DNA of 64,000 bases from Tolypeutes matacus (taxonomy: Eukaryota; Chordata; Mammalia; Cingulata; Chlamyphoridae), in NCBI GenBank assembly GCA_026826555.1, contig JAKSZT010054324.1:1839143-1903142 (forward strand), written 5' to 3'. The notes under the pieces are model-generated. The model had not been told where the DNA came from. It did not search any database and worked only from the letters and a program-made list of their open reading frames with translations. Of the stretch, positions 36,056-49,300 are shown one piece after another. The number at the start of each line of letters is the position of its first letter. Positions within the stretch are counted from its first letter, which is position 1. The translations under genes were made by a program, and so were the position numbers.

Positions 36056-36283
36056 ATAATATTATATATCCTGAATAATAATTCACTGTTACATTGGTAG
36101 CACATATCTCCTCCTGTGTATACTTTATCTGTTAGCTTTTGTATGATGTTCTTCATTACCCAGTATTCTTTATGGCTTCTGATTGCATATTCCTCAAGAA
36201 TGCCTGCCTAGTTCCAAGACTATTTTTGACTATCATCAAAATAGTCTCCAGAATTCTCTTCTAACATTTTTGAAGTATTTTTT

Positions 36284-36341
36284 AAAATTGTTTTATTTTT
36301 TTATTTATATCTTTAATAACATTTAAAAATAAAACAATTTT
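36284..36341. repeat. Perfect 17-bp inverted repeat
   Basis: The arms AAAATTGTTTTATTTTT (36284-36300) and AAAAATAAAACAATTTT (36325-36341) are exact reverse complements with a 24-nt spacer. Complementarity stops beyond the arms. No known MITE end was recognised. Confidence 0.85.
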
Positions 36342-39334
36342 GACATACTATAATACCTGTTTCAATAGAGAAATAGGCAAAAAATGCTTTGGCTGGTACT
36401 GGAGAGGGAGGTTCAGGTTTACTGTAGGAAGGATTTTATGGCTGTTACTTCCTAATCATATGTATCAGTAAGAAAATGTGTCTCATCCGTGTCATTTGGG
36501 TTCTCCTTTCTTTCCATCTTTCTGCTCCACCATCCTTAGCATGTTTGCCTTTATTTACCTGAGTTGCAAGATGGTTGCCTCAGTGCCAGGCATTGGATCT
36601 TCCCATGATTGCATCCAAAGCATGAAGAGAGAAAAATGCAAATGGTGGAGAGGACTTTTTTACTTATGGCTCTCCTTTTTATCAGACAGGCACATCTCTC
36701 CCAGAATACTTCCTTATATATCTTTGGCCAGAATTGGGTCTTATAGCCCTAATCCCCACCCCCAGGCCCAGGCATAAATGAGTGAGATTACTAAAATCAA
36801 CTTAAATCAATTGCTATTCATCTCCTAGACCCAGGAATATTGCTACTTGAACAGATTTGATAGCAAGAAAAATGTGAGGGAATGGTTGATACATGGGTCC
36901 ACCAGACCATGTAGAATGCTTTAAAATTTACAGAAGTTTCTCATATATTAATTTGTTAAGTTTCTTCTACATGCGTATGAGGACAGTTTTCTCCCAGTTT
37001 TATTGATCGGGAAACTGAGAACTAAACATTTACAAGATTTTCCTGATATCATTAAACTGATTTTGTATCTTTTGATTCTTAGTTCAAGACTTTTTCTGCT
37101 GTAGCACAATGCCTATCATTCAAACAAACAAACAAACAAATGTGTCTTTAAAATAAGAAGAGTGTAAGAATAATTTTAGATACATGGGTTAAAAATCATC
37201 ACCAAAATTCCCATTTCTTTTCTCTTAGGCACTGAAATTGTCTTGTTTGTAGCTTACCACTGTAGAGTGGCCCCAAGGCAGAAAGCAATGGCAGTCACAT
37301 AACACGGTAGATAAGTTATTGCTCACAAAGAGAACCTGCAAATATTAACATAGATAGAAGATACCATTTTTCATAATATGTTTATGGTCAAATGTGAATT
37401 GGGTGATTTCATGTATGGTTTCCATTTCTGTAGGATTGCGATACAAGGCAAAGATATCTTGTGCATAGCATCATTTAGTCGAAAAATAGGTATGCTCTGT
37501 TTTGATCCTTATTATGCTAAACAAGTATTTTTTATTTAAATCATCCTTATACAGTAAGCATGTATGATTTTCAGAGATTTCAATATATAATTCTTTCATG
37601 TATAATGGTCTGTTCTTAAATATCAATAAAGTGATGAATAGGAAAATTCTTTTCCTGTTACTTATTTATATAATACAGATAAGAGAATTTTGCTTGCAAT
37701 GTAGAGTTTAGATTGCTTAATTCCTTTCAAATAGAAATGAAGAAATTTACTTCTTTGGTGAAGATTTTCCAGATTTAGTAAGGCATCATTTGAAACCTAA
37801 TAATTAAAAAATAAAACAATGAAATAAAGCTTCTCCCCCTTTATAGAGCTATCTATCTTTTTGGAAATCTCTCTGCCAGTATGTGTTTTTAGGTTTTAAT
37901 TCCTTTTGATAATAAGAATGAGTATCTATTTATATGAAGAGGGTAATGACTTTGAAATGTCTGTAATAAATTTAAAAATAATTCATTTGAATGGGTTAAA
38001 AAATAGTTTAAAAAATTGGAGAGACCAGCTGAAGTAATACCAGGAGTTTATCAAACATTTCACTTGAGCATGCTTTTAATTGTAAATCATATGTTTTAGT
38101 ATAAATGTCAGATACTTATTAAAACATACATTTATGTATTATTAATATTTTATAAAATACTATTCATACAATACTATAGGAATATTATATGTGTGTGCCT
38201 TCAGCAAACTGCCTCTTCAGACCTCTTTTTTTTTTTCATCTGTAAAATGATGAGTGAGCATGGAGTAGATGGGGTCACAAACTCAAATGCCCATGGGGGG
38301 CCAGAATGAATAGGGAGTAACAGAGACTCTTTGTAACTGGAGAGTGCATGCCCAGATTAGGTATTCTCATTCCCATTCCCCCCTCTAAATATTCCCACCC
38401 AAATAAAACATTTGGGAGCTGAATTTAGCCCGTGGGCCTCCAAGTGGAACAAATTAAGAGAATAACTAGTATCACTTCCAGCTTTTTCATGAAAGGATTA
38501 TTATTTTTTTCATACCAAGTAAGAGAATCATTTCTTTATTCTAAACTTCTACTTACACAATTCTTATCACCCTTAAAATTTGACCGTGTAATTGATCCCA
38601 TATTCTTATTTCTATTTGAAAGTCATCAGAGTTATTATTTTGATAACAAAAGACATGAATTATATGTATATATTATGAAGCATATATATAAATATATATC
38701 CTCATACATAAACATATATATATTCTCCATATAACCATTTTTCTTTATTTCCTGGAGAATGGTCCTATCCACGCTTCAAAGTTAGATAATGTAGACTTTT
38801 GTAATTTAAAATAAACCCTGGAATCTTTTTCTGGAGAAATACGACTTTAAAGACCCGGTGAAAAGGAGATCTTTCAGTGTATGAGGAATTGCCTTATACC
38901 TTAATATAAGTCTTCTGTTCACCCTTTTGTTTGCCTGACTGGATACTTAAACTTTATTAGTTCATCACTGTTATTTAATTTTTCTGTTTGTAAATATTTA
39001 GGCCTAATAGAAAAAATTAGATCCATTTAGCAAATGAATTCTTTTTTTTTCCCTCTGCCATTCATGTCTCCTCTCTTATTACCTAGTCCTTGTAGTTATG
39101 AATCTTGCAAAGGTAAGCCTGAATACTTAGGGCTATTTAGAAAAAAATGATTATAGCTTATCCTAGGCTCAGTAGGCATTATACAATTCTGATTATGTTC
39201 AAGTTTAAGATTATGTCAAGAAAGTAACTTAGTTATATTCAGTATCATTTCCGTAGGAAAATGGTCAATTCTGAATTACTCTCACAGTACCACAGGGAGT
39301 CTTCATAAGCTTATGGAGTCAATACCTAGAATAT

Positions 39335-39460
39335 AAAGTATATGAGAGCAGGGACGTTGCCCTTTTCACTGCTGTATTCTCATTGCTTAGTGTATGCTCG
39401 ATGTTTAGAGCTGTGTTTATGACATAATAGATGCTCAATACTTATATTTCTAATTAATCA
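39335..39460 (+). repeat. L2 LINE 3' end
   Basis: The sense L2 terminus is clear: 'tatgagagcagggacgttg', 'cccttttcactgctgtatt', 'gctcaatacttatattt', 'aatcattgaatt'. Confidence 0.8.
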
Positions 39461-40267
39461 TTGAATTAATTTTTGGAAAATATTTTAGGATGATAAATAC
39501 AGAAATAGAATTTTTTTCCCATAGAAAACAAGTAGTAGTCTAGAGGAAATACAATAGAGAGACTGAAAATTATTGACTTAATAGGTTTTTACAATTATGT
39601 GCTAAACATTTTGTTTTTTATTGTTCTGATAGCAATCACCAGAGGAAGTTTTGAAGGTTAAAAGACATTTTTTTTTCTTAAAATTTCCAAGGAAAATCTA
39701 AGGGAAAAATTTAGATATTTATCTCAGATATCCTATTGAATCAGGTTTGTAAATAGCTAATGCTGACTAAATATATCCTTGCTATAACTATATGAGTTAT
39801 TAAACCAGTAAATAACTGAGTTATTAACTGTTACTCTACACATTAGAATCTATTTTTTGAAAATTATGTAATTATCTGATAATTTATTTCCTATATCTGC
39901 TTTGCAAGTTATATTCTTAAATATATTTTAGAAACTGGCTGCCCGAATCAGGTTATCTATTTTTATATTTGTAGAAATTCTGCTTCTTAAGTGTCTTACT
40001 TGTACAGTGCCCTGCTTAATTATGTTTTCCTTATTGTTATCCCCAATTCTCTACCCAACTATATTCATTTTCTGAATATACTGACTTTATAGCTAATATA
40101 TTGTATATAACATTCCTTAATTAATTTATAATGTATTATTTTGAGTTACGAAAATTCACCATGGTAGAGAAACATCTATTTCAAAACAAACACCAACTCA
40201 GATTTAAATTGTTTGTCTTCATTATTTTATTTCCTAGAAGTAGTACAACATATTGATAATATTCTTG

Positions 40268-40752
40268 TATTAGTTTCAAACTGTGGCATCAGAAACGATT
40301 TCAATGTAGTGGCTTAAAAGAGCAATAATTTGTGTTGTACATGAATGTGCTAGAGTTGGCGGGAATGACTTGCCTTATCTGGCATGTCTCACGTGGGGGT
40401 GGATGATTCACTTTCAAGGTAACTCACTCACTTTCTTGCAGAATGTTGGCTGGAAACTCGGCAGGGACTGTGGTTAGTGGCCTTGTTTATTCCCCATGTA
40501 GGCTCCTTCATTGGCTGCTCAGGTGTTCTCACTGCATTGGTTAGGTTCCATTTTCATCACTCAGTCTGGGAAATCACGTAATATCCCTTAATCCATATTC
40601 TGTCAGTCAAGGCAGTTACAAAGGCCACTCATGTTCAAGGGGGAGGGTGCATAGACCCCCATCCCTTGGTGGAGGATTAGCAAGGTTCTAGAAGAACATG
40701 TGGAGCAGAAGGTATTATCACATCCATCTTTAGAAACTAAAATCTACCATAT
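40268..40752 (-). mobile_element. LTR-like mammalian repeat, decayed
   Basis: It starts 'tgtattagtttcaaactgt' like the reversed end of MaLR/ERVL LTRs and has 'gtggcttaaaagagcaata'. A distal block with 'ttcaagggggagggtgcat' and 'agacccccatcccttggtg' is a recognised mammalian interspersed pattern whose family I cannot name with certainty. The 3' side ends near 'taaaatctaccat'. Confidence 0.5.
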
Positions 40753-40894
40753 TATTTTTTATATTGGTTATAAGGCTGTAAAACAAACCACATTTCCAAA
40801 ATGTCTTCTGGAGATGTCTTTTTGACTCTTAGAAACGATCTAAAATAGTTTGTTGCATTTTTTGCATTTGCCATACTGAATCGTTATTTATGCA

Positions 40895-41015
40895 TTTATA
40901 TGACCCTCTTCTGAATTGGAGCTTTCATAGCCTTAGAGCTTAGTATCTTCTATTGTATATTTTAAGCCACAGTAGATGTTTACTGAATGCATGAATGAAC
41001 AAATAAATGCTTCTC
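40895..41015 (+). repeat. L2 LINE 3' end
   Basis: Sense L2 terminus, decayed: 'gaattggagctttcatag', then 'cacagtagatgtttactga' and 'atgcatgaatgaacaaata'. Confidence 0.65.
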
Positions 41016-42119
41016 TGATGCCATAGTTTTCTTAAAGCTTTCCTGATACCTGAGAGGGCCTTTCTAGAAAATACTAAAAATCATGAAAATCAATAATGAG
41101 CATGTTGCTTAGATAACTAACAGACTCAAAACTTTGTTTCCTACTCACTTTTCCTGCATCAAGTACATATATTTAATAGAAGAGTAAAATTATTTGAAAT
41201 CAGAACCAGTGCAGTAGCATTTGCATCATTAAAGAATTAATATTGAAAATTTAGCTTGAATAATCTCAGTAAACTGGGGGATTAGAAGCTTTTATAAAAT
41301 ATATTTTAGAACTAATGGGAAATGAAACATCTGAAATTTCTATTATCAATATTGACTTCGAAAAGGATCAGTTTGATTTTGATCTAAGTCCTACTACCAG
41401 TTCTTTTCTGCCAAAGATGATATTTTGGTGTGATGAGTGTTTTACTTACTGTTAAGATGTGATTTTGATACTCATGACTTCAAGATAACTTAAAATTTTA
41501 AGGAAAAGCTGAAAAATGGATTTATGCAGTCACCCACTGAGTACGGAATCATTAGTCAGGTTCTTTTCTAATAATGAGTAGGAAATAAAATCTAGATGAT
41601 GTGTAATATTCAGTCTCGCTACCTCTTATGCTTTTCCTTTTCCTCCATCTCTTTGATGGAATCTGTTAAGATTCTCAGACTTGTCAAAACAGTGAAGACA
41701 GAGAGTTCCTTTTCTTAAGAAGGTAAGGCTACTGAAGCCAAAGTAGAGTGGAATAGTCTTTTTTTGTGAATATTCTTTGTAATAGCTCCTTTCTTGTAGG
41801 TTTTCAATAGATTATTTTTTGCTTCTAATAACCCTTACATATACTAATTATATATTTGATTCATTTTGACACTAAAATTGAACATCAATCTGATTGTATT
41901 GTTGATATTAATCATTTTCTAGTGTTTGTTCATCTGTATCACAAAACGTATATTGATTAATTGTATAAATTATTCTCTTTTATTTCCTATACTGTCCTCT
42001 TCTAGAAGAATATTTGTTTTCTATTTTGCAGTGTCTTTCATATTAATTGATTCATCCACTCATTTTTTCTTTATTAGGGTTTTTGTAGGTTTACAGAATA
42101 AGCATGCATGAAATAAAGT
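41016..42119. other. Unique AT-rich sequence
   Basis: Nothing recognisable. The open frame at 41926-42111 has no domain and is mostly hydrophobic AT-rich codons. Confidence 0.55.
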
Positions 42120-43590
42120 ATTTCTATATAGTACTCTATTAACATCTTGCATTGGTGTGGGACACTTACAATTGAGGAAAGTACATTTTTATAATTGTAC
42201 GATTAACTGTATTCCATTGTGTAGCTTAGGGTTCACTGTTTATGATATTCAGTTCAATGGATTTTTTTATTATTATTATTTTTTTTTACCATATAGACAA
42301 GCATTTCCCTTTCCGCCAAATTCAGATAGATAATTTAATGCTGTTATTCATATTCACAGTGTTGTGTTACCATCATCAACATCCATTACCAAAACATTTC
42401 CATCATCAAATAGGAGCCCTGTTCATTTTAAGCCTTAATTGCCTGTTCTCTATACCATCCCATCCCATGGTAACCTGTAATCTAGATTATGACTCTATGA
42501 GTTTGCTGGTTCTAATTGTGTCATATCAATGAGATCATACAATATTTATCCTTTTTTGTCTGGCTTATTTCACTCAATATGATGTCTTCAAGGTTCATCC
42601 ATGTTGTTGCATGTATCAGAACATAATTTATTTTATGGTTGAATAATATTCCATTGTATGTATGTCCAATGAATGATTGTACCTATTTCTCCACATCGTC
42701 TCCCACACTTGTAATTTTTTTTTTTTTTTTTTAGCCATTCTAGTGGGGGTGAAAAAGTATCTCATTATAGTTCTGATTTGCATTTCCCTAATATCTAGTG
42801 ATGTCAAGCATCTTTTCATGTGCTTTTTAGCCATTTGTGTATCCTCTTTGGAGAAAAGTCTATTCAAGTCATTTAGGTAGTTTTTAGTTGTGTTTGGCTT
42901 TTTATTGAGTTGTAGGATTTCTTTATATATTCTGGATATTATACCATAATCGGATATGTGGTTTCCAAATATTTTCTCCTATTGTGTAGATTGTCATTTT
43001 ACTTTCATGATAAAGTCCTTTTAGGTACAAACATTTTTAATTTTGATGAGGTACCATTTTTCTATTTTTTGTTTTATTTTTTTCTGCTTTGGATGTAAAA
43101 TCTAAGAAACCATTACCTAATACAATATCCTGAAGATGCTTCCCTATGTTTTTTTTTAGGAGTTTGATAAATCTGGCTCTTATATTTAGGTACTTGCTCC
43201 ATTTTGAACTGATTTTTGTATAAGGTGTGAGATAGAGGTCTTCTTTCTTTTTTTTTTGCAAATAATGATCCAGTTTTCCAAGCACCATTTGTTGAAGAGA
43301 CTCATTCCCAGATTGAGTGGTCTTTTCCACCTTGTCCAAAATTAGTTTCACTATAAATGTGAGGGTTTATTTCTGAGCTATCAGTGTGACTCCATTCATC
43401 TATATGTCTCTCTCTGTGCCAATACCATGCTGTGCTGATTACTGTGGCTTTGTAATAGGTTTTAAGATAGGGAGGTTTGAGTCCTCTGACTTCAGTCTTC
43501 TCTTTCAAGGTGGCTTTGACTAATCAAGGCCCCTTACCCTTCTATATAAATGTGATCTTCCCTGGATCCTATACAGTATTTTACTGGCCT
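42120..43590 (-). mobile_element. L1, 5'-truncated, 3' half with ORF2 end
   Basis: The antisense L1 3' UTR starts near 42120 ('aacatcttgcattggtgtg'). The ORF2 C-terminal region follows in two open minus frames. The frame at 42628-42867 has [20 protein letters not shown] and a terminal block DIHTMEYYSTIK. The frame at 43037-43351 has KNIGKHLQDIVLGNGFLDF. The copy fades out near 43590 at the ORF2 stretch matching 9670-9760 of the 7-kb L1. T-runs at 42281 and 42715 are A-tract expansions in the element. Confidence 0.88.
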
Positions 43591-43699
43591 TTGGAGTTTC
43601 AAAGTAATTGTTTCAGGCAGTTCATGCCTGTTTATAATTGTTCTGGTGGAAGGACCGAATATAGAACTTCCTTCTCTACCATTTTCTAATAATGCCCAT

Positions 43700-43860
43700 T
43701 TACTCTTTATTTATTCATTTATTGTAACTTTCATGACCATTCAGCAAACATATATTGGCTCTATGTTTTATATAAATATAAAGGTAAATATAGAAATACT
43801 AAGTTAAATAAGACACTGTCCTTTCTCTGACGCTTATGGTATACTTGAAGTTATTAATTT
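43700..43860 (-). repeat. L2 LINE fragment
   Basis: Weak antisense L2 pattern: 'cattcagcaaacatatatt', 'ggctctatgttttatat', 'aaataagacactgtccttt'. Confidence 0.5.
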
Positions 43861-44237
43861 TTATTTTAAAATGCTATTTGTAAATATCGGTCTATTCAAA
43901 AATGAACTTATAAGATAGCTTCCTTGTAAACTTTATATTGTATATAAATAAAATATTCACAAAATATTTCTATATTATTTTCTTTCTTTTTATTTTTTAT
44001 ACTATGTGGATTAGTGATTATTCTCAGAATCATTTGTCAGAAATAAAAGGATCTTTTCAGCATTCGCAAACATGTTGTGATAAGGTTTGTATTATGGTAA
44101 GGCCATTTGTAGGCTATTATTTCAGGAAAAGAAAGATCTTTGTAGTTTTGGTTGGTAAGATCTGGTGGTCTGTTATAGTAAGAATTTTTTTCCTTCAGTA
44201 TCCCTGCTTTCTATGATTAGAATGCTTCACCATAAAT

Positions 44238-44419
44238 CAATAGTTTTCAAGGTGTCATCCCTAGACCAGTATCACCAAAGGAATTGTTAGAAATGAAAAT
44301 TCTCATGCCTGCAATGAGAAACTACTGAATGAAGAACTCTGTAAAGGCAGTCTATCAATTTTTGTTCTAACAAGCACTCTAGATGATCCTAAGGCAGGCT
44401 AAAGTTCAAGAATCATTAC
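44238..44419 (-). repeat. MER5-type hAT element, complete
   Basis: A copy of about 182 bp with both terminal inverted repeats recognisable: 'caatagttttcaa' at the left and 'ttcaagaatcattac' at the right, worn forms of CAGTGGTTCTCAA and its complement. The interior has 'ttgttagaaatgaaaattc' and 'gttctaacaagcactctag'. Confidence 0.75.
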
Positions 44420-44794
44420 TTTGCAGAATTCCAACACATTTATTTCTCTGTGTTAAAATTGTGAGGCATGCACAGTGTACTAATGAGTCTATGTTATAAG
44501 CTAAAGTACCAAAGCAGATATGATCATTTTTCAAATTATCCGTATTCTTCAGAAGAAAAATCAAATGTATGCCTATTCCTTACCACATATGAGATTGGTA
44601 TTTAAAAATCAAATATGTACCCTATTTTAAAGAATTGTTTCTGCAATAGTAACATTCTCTCTGATTATAATCTAATGTTTGTTACCATTGGAATGTTGGC
44701 CTAATTTAGAGGAACTTTGGCAGAATAAAGCAATTCTCTAATGTCCCCTCAAAAATAACAGACACAGTAGTGCCATAATACTGACAATGTATAA

Positions 44795-44985
44795 AATTTA
44801 ATGAGCACTTATAAGGTCTAGGCCACTTTAGATAAATTAGCTCATTTAATTTTCAGGAACACTTTGAAGTAATTACTATTTTTTTCTCCCCTTTATTGAT
44901 AAGCAAACTAAGGCCGAGAGAGATGTTAAATAACTTTCCACAGCTAGTAAATGGTGCAGCCAATACTCAAACAACCGTCTTGACC
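44795..44985 (-). repeat. MIR SINE
   Basis: The antisense MIR is well ordered: 'taaattagctcatttaatt', 'ctcccctttattgataag', 'caaactaaggccgagagag', 'ccacagctagtaaatggtg', 'cagccaatactcaa'. Confidence 0.78.
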
Positions 44986-45042
44986 AATTTGCTTTACTGT
45001 GCAATAGGAAATACATTGGGTCTTGCTTTAGAAGATCTAGGC

Positions 45043-45210
45043 CAGTGGTTCTCAGTGTGGTCTCAAGATAAGTAGTATCAGCATGATTTGGGAACTTGGT
45101 GGAAATGCAAATTCCTGGGACCCAATCCAGACCTACTGAAGAAGAAACTCTGGAGTTAGAACTCAGCAATCTGTGTTTTTTTAAAAAAAACTCTGGGTAC
45201 TTGTGATGTT
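45043..45210 (-). repeat. MER5A hAT non-autonomous transposon
   Basis: It begins with an intact-looking terminal repeat, CAGTGGTTCTCAG, and has 'agtatcagcatgatttggg', 'tggaaatgcaaattcctgg' and 'ctcagcaatctgtgttttt'. The right terminal repeat is lost in an A-rich end. It lies 620 bp from a second MER5 copy in the same orientation. Confidence 0.85.
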
Positions 45211-46339
45211 CTGTAAAGTTTGCAAATCAAAGATTTGGTTGACTGAGAAGTTCTATTATTTACCCTCTAGAATTTTAGGCAAATTACTAAACATATTGAG
45301 TGAGATACTTCATTCTCAAAAGGATTTAAATAGTAATCTCTGCATATTAGGTGGAGGTGACAATTCTGGTATAATGTATGAAAAAGAGTTTTGAGTATTA
45401 GAAGATACTTTTAAGATGTTACTTGTTCTTAATTCATTATAGCAGCCTATGAAGGTGACTAAAATTTCCACCATAAATTATTCTTTTGTGAGTATGATTG
45501 TGTCTTAGAAAGTTCATATCTTAGCTTCTAAATTGTCACTTTCCACTGAGCAAAATTGATCGTAGTGTCATCTTATCTAACTGTCTAATGCAGAGACAAG
45601 TTTGAAGGCCTTGAATAGAAGGGATGAGAATTAGTTGGCAAGATCTAACCAGAGTACCCACTTTGGAAAGTGAGCTCAGCAAGTGTATAGCCATGAAGCA
45701 GTAAAGAGTCCTTGGAAGGAGATATTAGATACTAGTGTCAACCCTTCATTATAGCTCTGCCCATTTGTAGACCCTGGGGCCCTATTCCAGCTACCATGCC
45801 CCGCTCAAATAACTCCATCCTCAGTTTGAAATAGGAGTGCTGGTGGTTTGGGGAAGAGTTTGATGGAGTTTTGGGTCACTAAAAGAGGGTCCCAAAGAGA
45901 GGACTTTATTTCAGAGTGGGAAAAGCCTATTGGATTTTAGCACTAAGATGGGCTAGTAAGGAGACTATCAAGATTTGGACAGTAAATCAGTGAAGGCTTT
46001 TCTTTCATAACCCTTCCTGAGGTTTAGGTCTAAATGCTAGGCTCAGAGGACCTTTCTCTCTTCCTCCTTTCTTTCTTCTCTCCCTCCCTCCATTTCTCTG
46101 TCCTTTCTGTGCCTTCCCTGCCCCCCCCACCCTACCAAGCACCCTTGAATAACTAAAGTAAAAGAATGAGGGGACCCAGAAGGACATCCGAAACATGGTT
46201 ATGTAAGATATCCTCTGGAACATCTCCACTTAGAATCAACAAATAAAGGAAAAATCCCACTTGATTAGAACCCTGGTGTATGATAGAGACTGAAGAAAGG
46301 CTCCACAACTGCTGAATCAAAGAAAAAGAAAAATAATCA
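45211..46339. other. Unique sequence with a pyrimidine-rich tract
   Basis: No gene was recognised. A TC-rich tract lies at 46050-46140 and includes a C-run of eight. Open minus frames over it reflect low complexity. Confidence 0.55.
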
Positions 46340-49300
46340 GGATATATATACTTCTCAAGTGCACATGGATCTTTTCCAGGATAGAGCACATGTTGGGAAA
46401 CAAAACAAGTCTCAGTAAATCTGAAAACATTGGAATTGTACAAAGAATTTTCTCTGACCACAATGGAATGAAGCTTGAAATCAATAACAGGTCTAGAACT
46501 AGAAAAGCCACAAATATATTGAAAGTAAATAACACAAACCATCAGTGCGTCAGAGTAGAAATTACAGTAAATATCTTGAGATGTAGGAAAAGAGGAATGC
46601 AACATATCAAAATTTATGGAATTCAGTAATGGCAGTGCTGAGAGGGAAATTTATAGCACTAAATGCCTACATTAAAAGAAAGAAATAGCTAAAATTAAAG
46701 ACCTAACTGCATAGCTGGAGGAAGTAGAAAAAGATAAGCAAACTACACCCAAAGCATGCAGAAGGAAAGAATTATCAAAGATTATAGCACAAATAAGAGA
46801 AATTGAGAATAAAAAGCAATAGAGGGCATTAATGAAACCAAAAGTTGATTGTTCAAAAAGATCTGTAAAATTAACAAACCATTAGCTAGACTGACATAAA
46901 AGAGAAGATGCAAATAAAATCAGAAATGAGAGGAGGGGCATTATTAATGACCACCAGAAATGAAATAGTTCTAAAGTGGATACTTTGAACAACTGTATGC
47001 CAATAAATTAGACAACCTAGATGAACAAATTCCTAGAAACACACAAACAACCTACACTGACTCTAGAAGAAATAGCAAATCTCCACAGACCAATTACAAG
47101 TAAAAAGATTGCATCAGTCATCAAAAACCTCCCAATAAATGCTCAGGCCCTGATGGCTTCACAGGTGAAATCTTCTAATTCTTCCAAGAAGAATTAATAC
47201 CAGCCATTCTCAAACTCTTCAAAAAATTGTAAAGGAGGCAACACTTCCCAACTCATTCTATGATGCCAACATCATTCTCATACCTAAGCCAGATAATGAT
47301 ACTACAAGAAAACTAAATTACAGACCAATTAGTCTCTTATGTATACAGCATAAAAAAATCTTCACTAAAATTCTGGCAAAGAGAATCCAACAGCACCTAA
47401 AAAGAATCTTAAACCATGATAGAGTCTGTTTTATCCCAGTTATGCATGTGTAGTTCAACATAAGACAATCAAATAATGTAATATACCCATTAACAAAATG
47501 AGAGGGAAAAATGCATGAACATCTCCATTGATGCAGAAAAGGCGTTTCACAAAATCCAGCACCCTTTATTGATAAAAACACTTAGAACACTAGGAATAGA
47601 AGGAACCTTCCTCAACATGATAGATGATATATATAAAAAAACCCACAGTTAACCTCCTACTTAATGATCAAAGACTGAAAGCTCTCTCTCTAAGATCTTG
47701 AACACAACCCGAACACCCACTGTCTCCATTGTTGTTCAACATTTTACTGGAAGTTCTAGCAAGTGCATTTAGAGAAGAAAAAGAAATAAAAGGCATCTAA
47801 ATTGGATATGAAGAAGTAAATCTTTATTTGCAGATGGCATGATTTTGTATATGCAAGTAACCTACAATGAAGCTACTACAACAAAGCTACTAGAGCTAGT
47901 AAATGAATTCAGCAAAGTGGTGGGGTACAAGATTAATACGCTTAATCAGTATTGTTTCTATACATTAATAATGACTGATCTGAGCAGGAAATCAAGAACA
48001 AATTCAATTACCATTGAAACTAAAAGAATCAAATATCTAGAAAAAAATTTAATCAAGGATATATAAAGGACTTTTACATGGAAAACTACAAAACTTTGCT
48101 ACCAGAAATAAGAGAAGAGCTAAATTAATGGAAGGACGTTCCATGTTCATGGAATAGGAGACTAAATATTATTAAGATAACCATTTGTATTAGTCAGCCA
48201 AAGGGGTGCTGATGCAAAATACCAGAAATCTGTTGGCTTTTATAAAGGGTATTTATTTGGGGTAGAAGCTTACAGTTACCAGGCCCATAAAATATAAGTT
48301 ACTTCCCTCACCAAAGTCTGTTGCCATGTGTTGGAGCAAGATGGCTGCAAATGTCTGCAAGGGTTCAGGCTTCCTCTGCCTCTTAAGGCTCCATGGCCCC
48401 AGCTTCTTCCAATATCAGCTATAGGCTGGGATAAGTCTCATCTCTCTCCCAGGGCTCATTTTTCTCTGGGCTCAGCTGCTCTACTCTCTCCACAAGGCCA
48501 GCTGTAGACTATGAGGCTAATGGCTTGTCTCTTCGGGGGGGCCTCTTTTGTGTCTATGGAGCAGTCTCTATTCCTCTGTGTTCTTCTCCTGAGTGTTTAC
48601 TTCCTGGGGCTCCAGTTCAAAACTCCCACCTCCCTTCTTTGCGGTGCCACCAAGGGGTCAGGGACTCAAAGTCCTATTGACGTGGCCCAATCAATGCCTT
48701 AATCATTATTTAATCAAGTAAAAGTGAAACCTCTGAATCCAATATAATCTAATATGCCCAGAGGAACAGACCACTTTACAAACGTAATCCAATATCTATT
48801 TTTGGAATTTATAAACATTATCAAACTGCTATACCATTCTACCCCAAATTATTTACAGATTCAATGCAATCCCAATCAAAATTCTAACAGCTTTTTTTGC
48901 AGAAATGGAAAAGCAAATTATCAAATTTATTTGGAAGTGTAAGGGACCCTGAATAGCCCCAACATCTTGAAATAGAATAATGAAGTTGGAGGCCTCACAC
49001 TTACTGACTTTAAAGCTTATTACAAAGCTACAGTGGTCAAAATAGCATGATACTGGCACAAGGATAGATATATAGACCAGTGGAATTGAATTGAAAGTTC
49101 AGAAACAGACCCTCACATATATAGCCAGTTGAATTTTAACATGGCTGAAATGTCCTTTCAATTGGGAAAGAAATCTTGCAACTTAATAAAAAGTCAACCA
49201 CTACAACTAAAAATGGATAAATGAATTTAATCAGCATTTCTCCGAAGAAGATATACAGATGGATAAAAAGCACATGAAAAGATGCTCAATAACTCTAGAT

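Larger units (their letters stand above)
36056..40267. other. Unique AT-rich sequence
   Basis: No gene was recognised. Noted pieces: a 17-bp hairpin at 36284, an (AAAC)n tract at 37121-37140, AT-rich low complexity at 38676-38722, and an L2 end at 39335. Confidence 0.55.

Noticed and set aside
37121..37140. Regularly spaced repeat array
   Set aside because: It is only a short (AAAC)n simple repeat.
42242..42532. A small membrane protein (96 codons, hydrophobic)
   Set aside because: It is the reverse complement of an L1 3' UTR; the hydrophobic residues come from T-rich codons.
46153..46605. A 150-codon minus frame
   Set aside because: It is the antisense shadow of the L1 ORF2 endonuclease region at 46340 onward, joined to low-complexity sequence.
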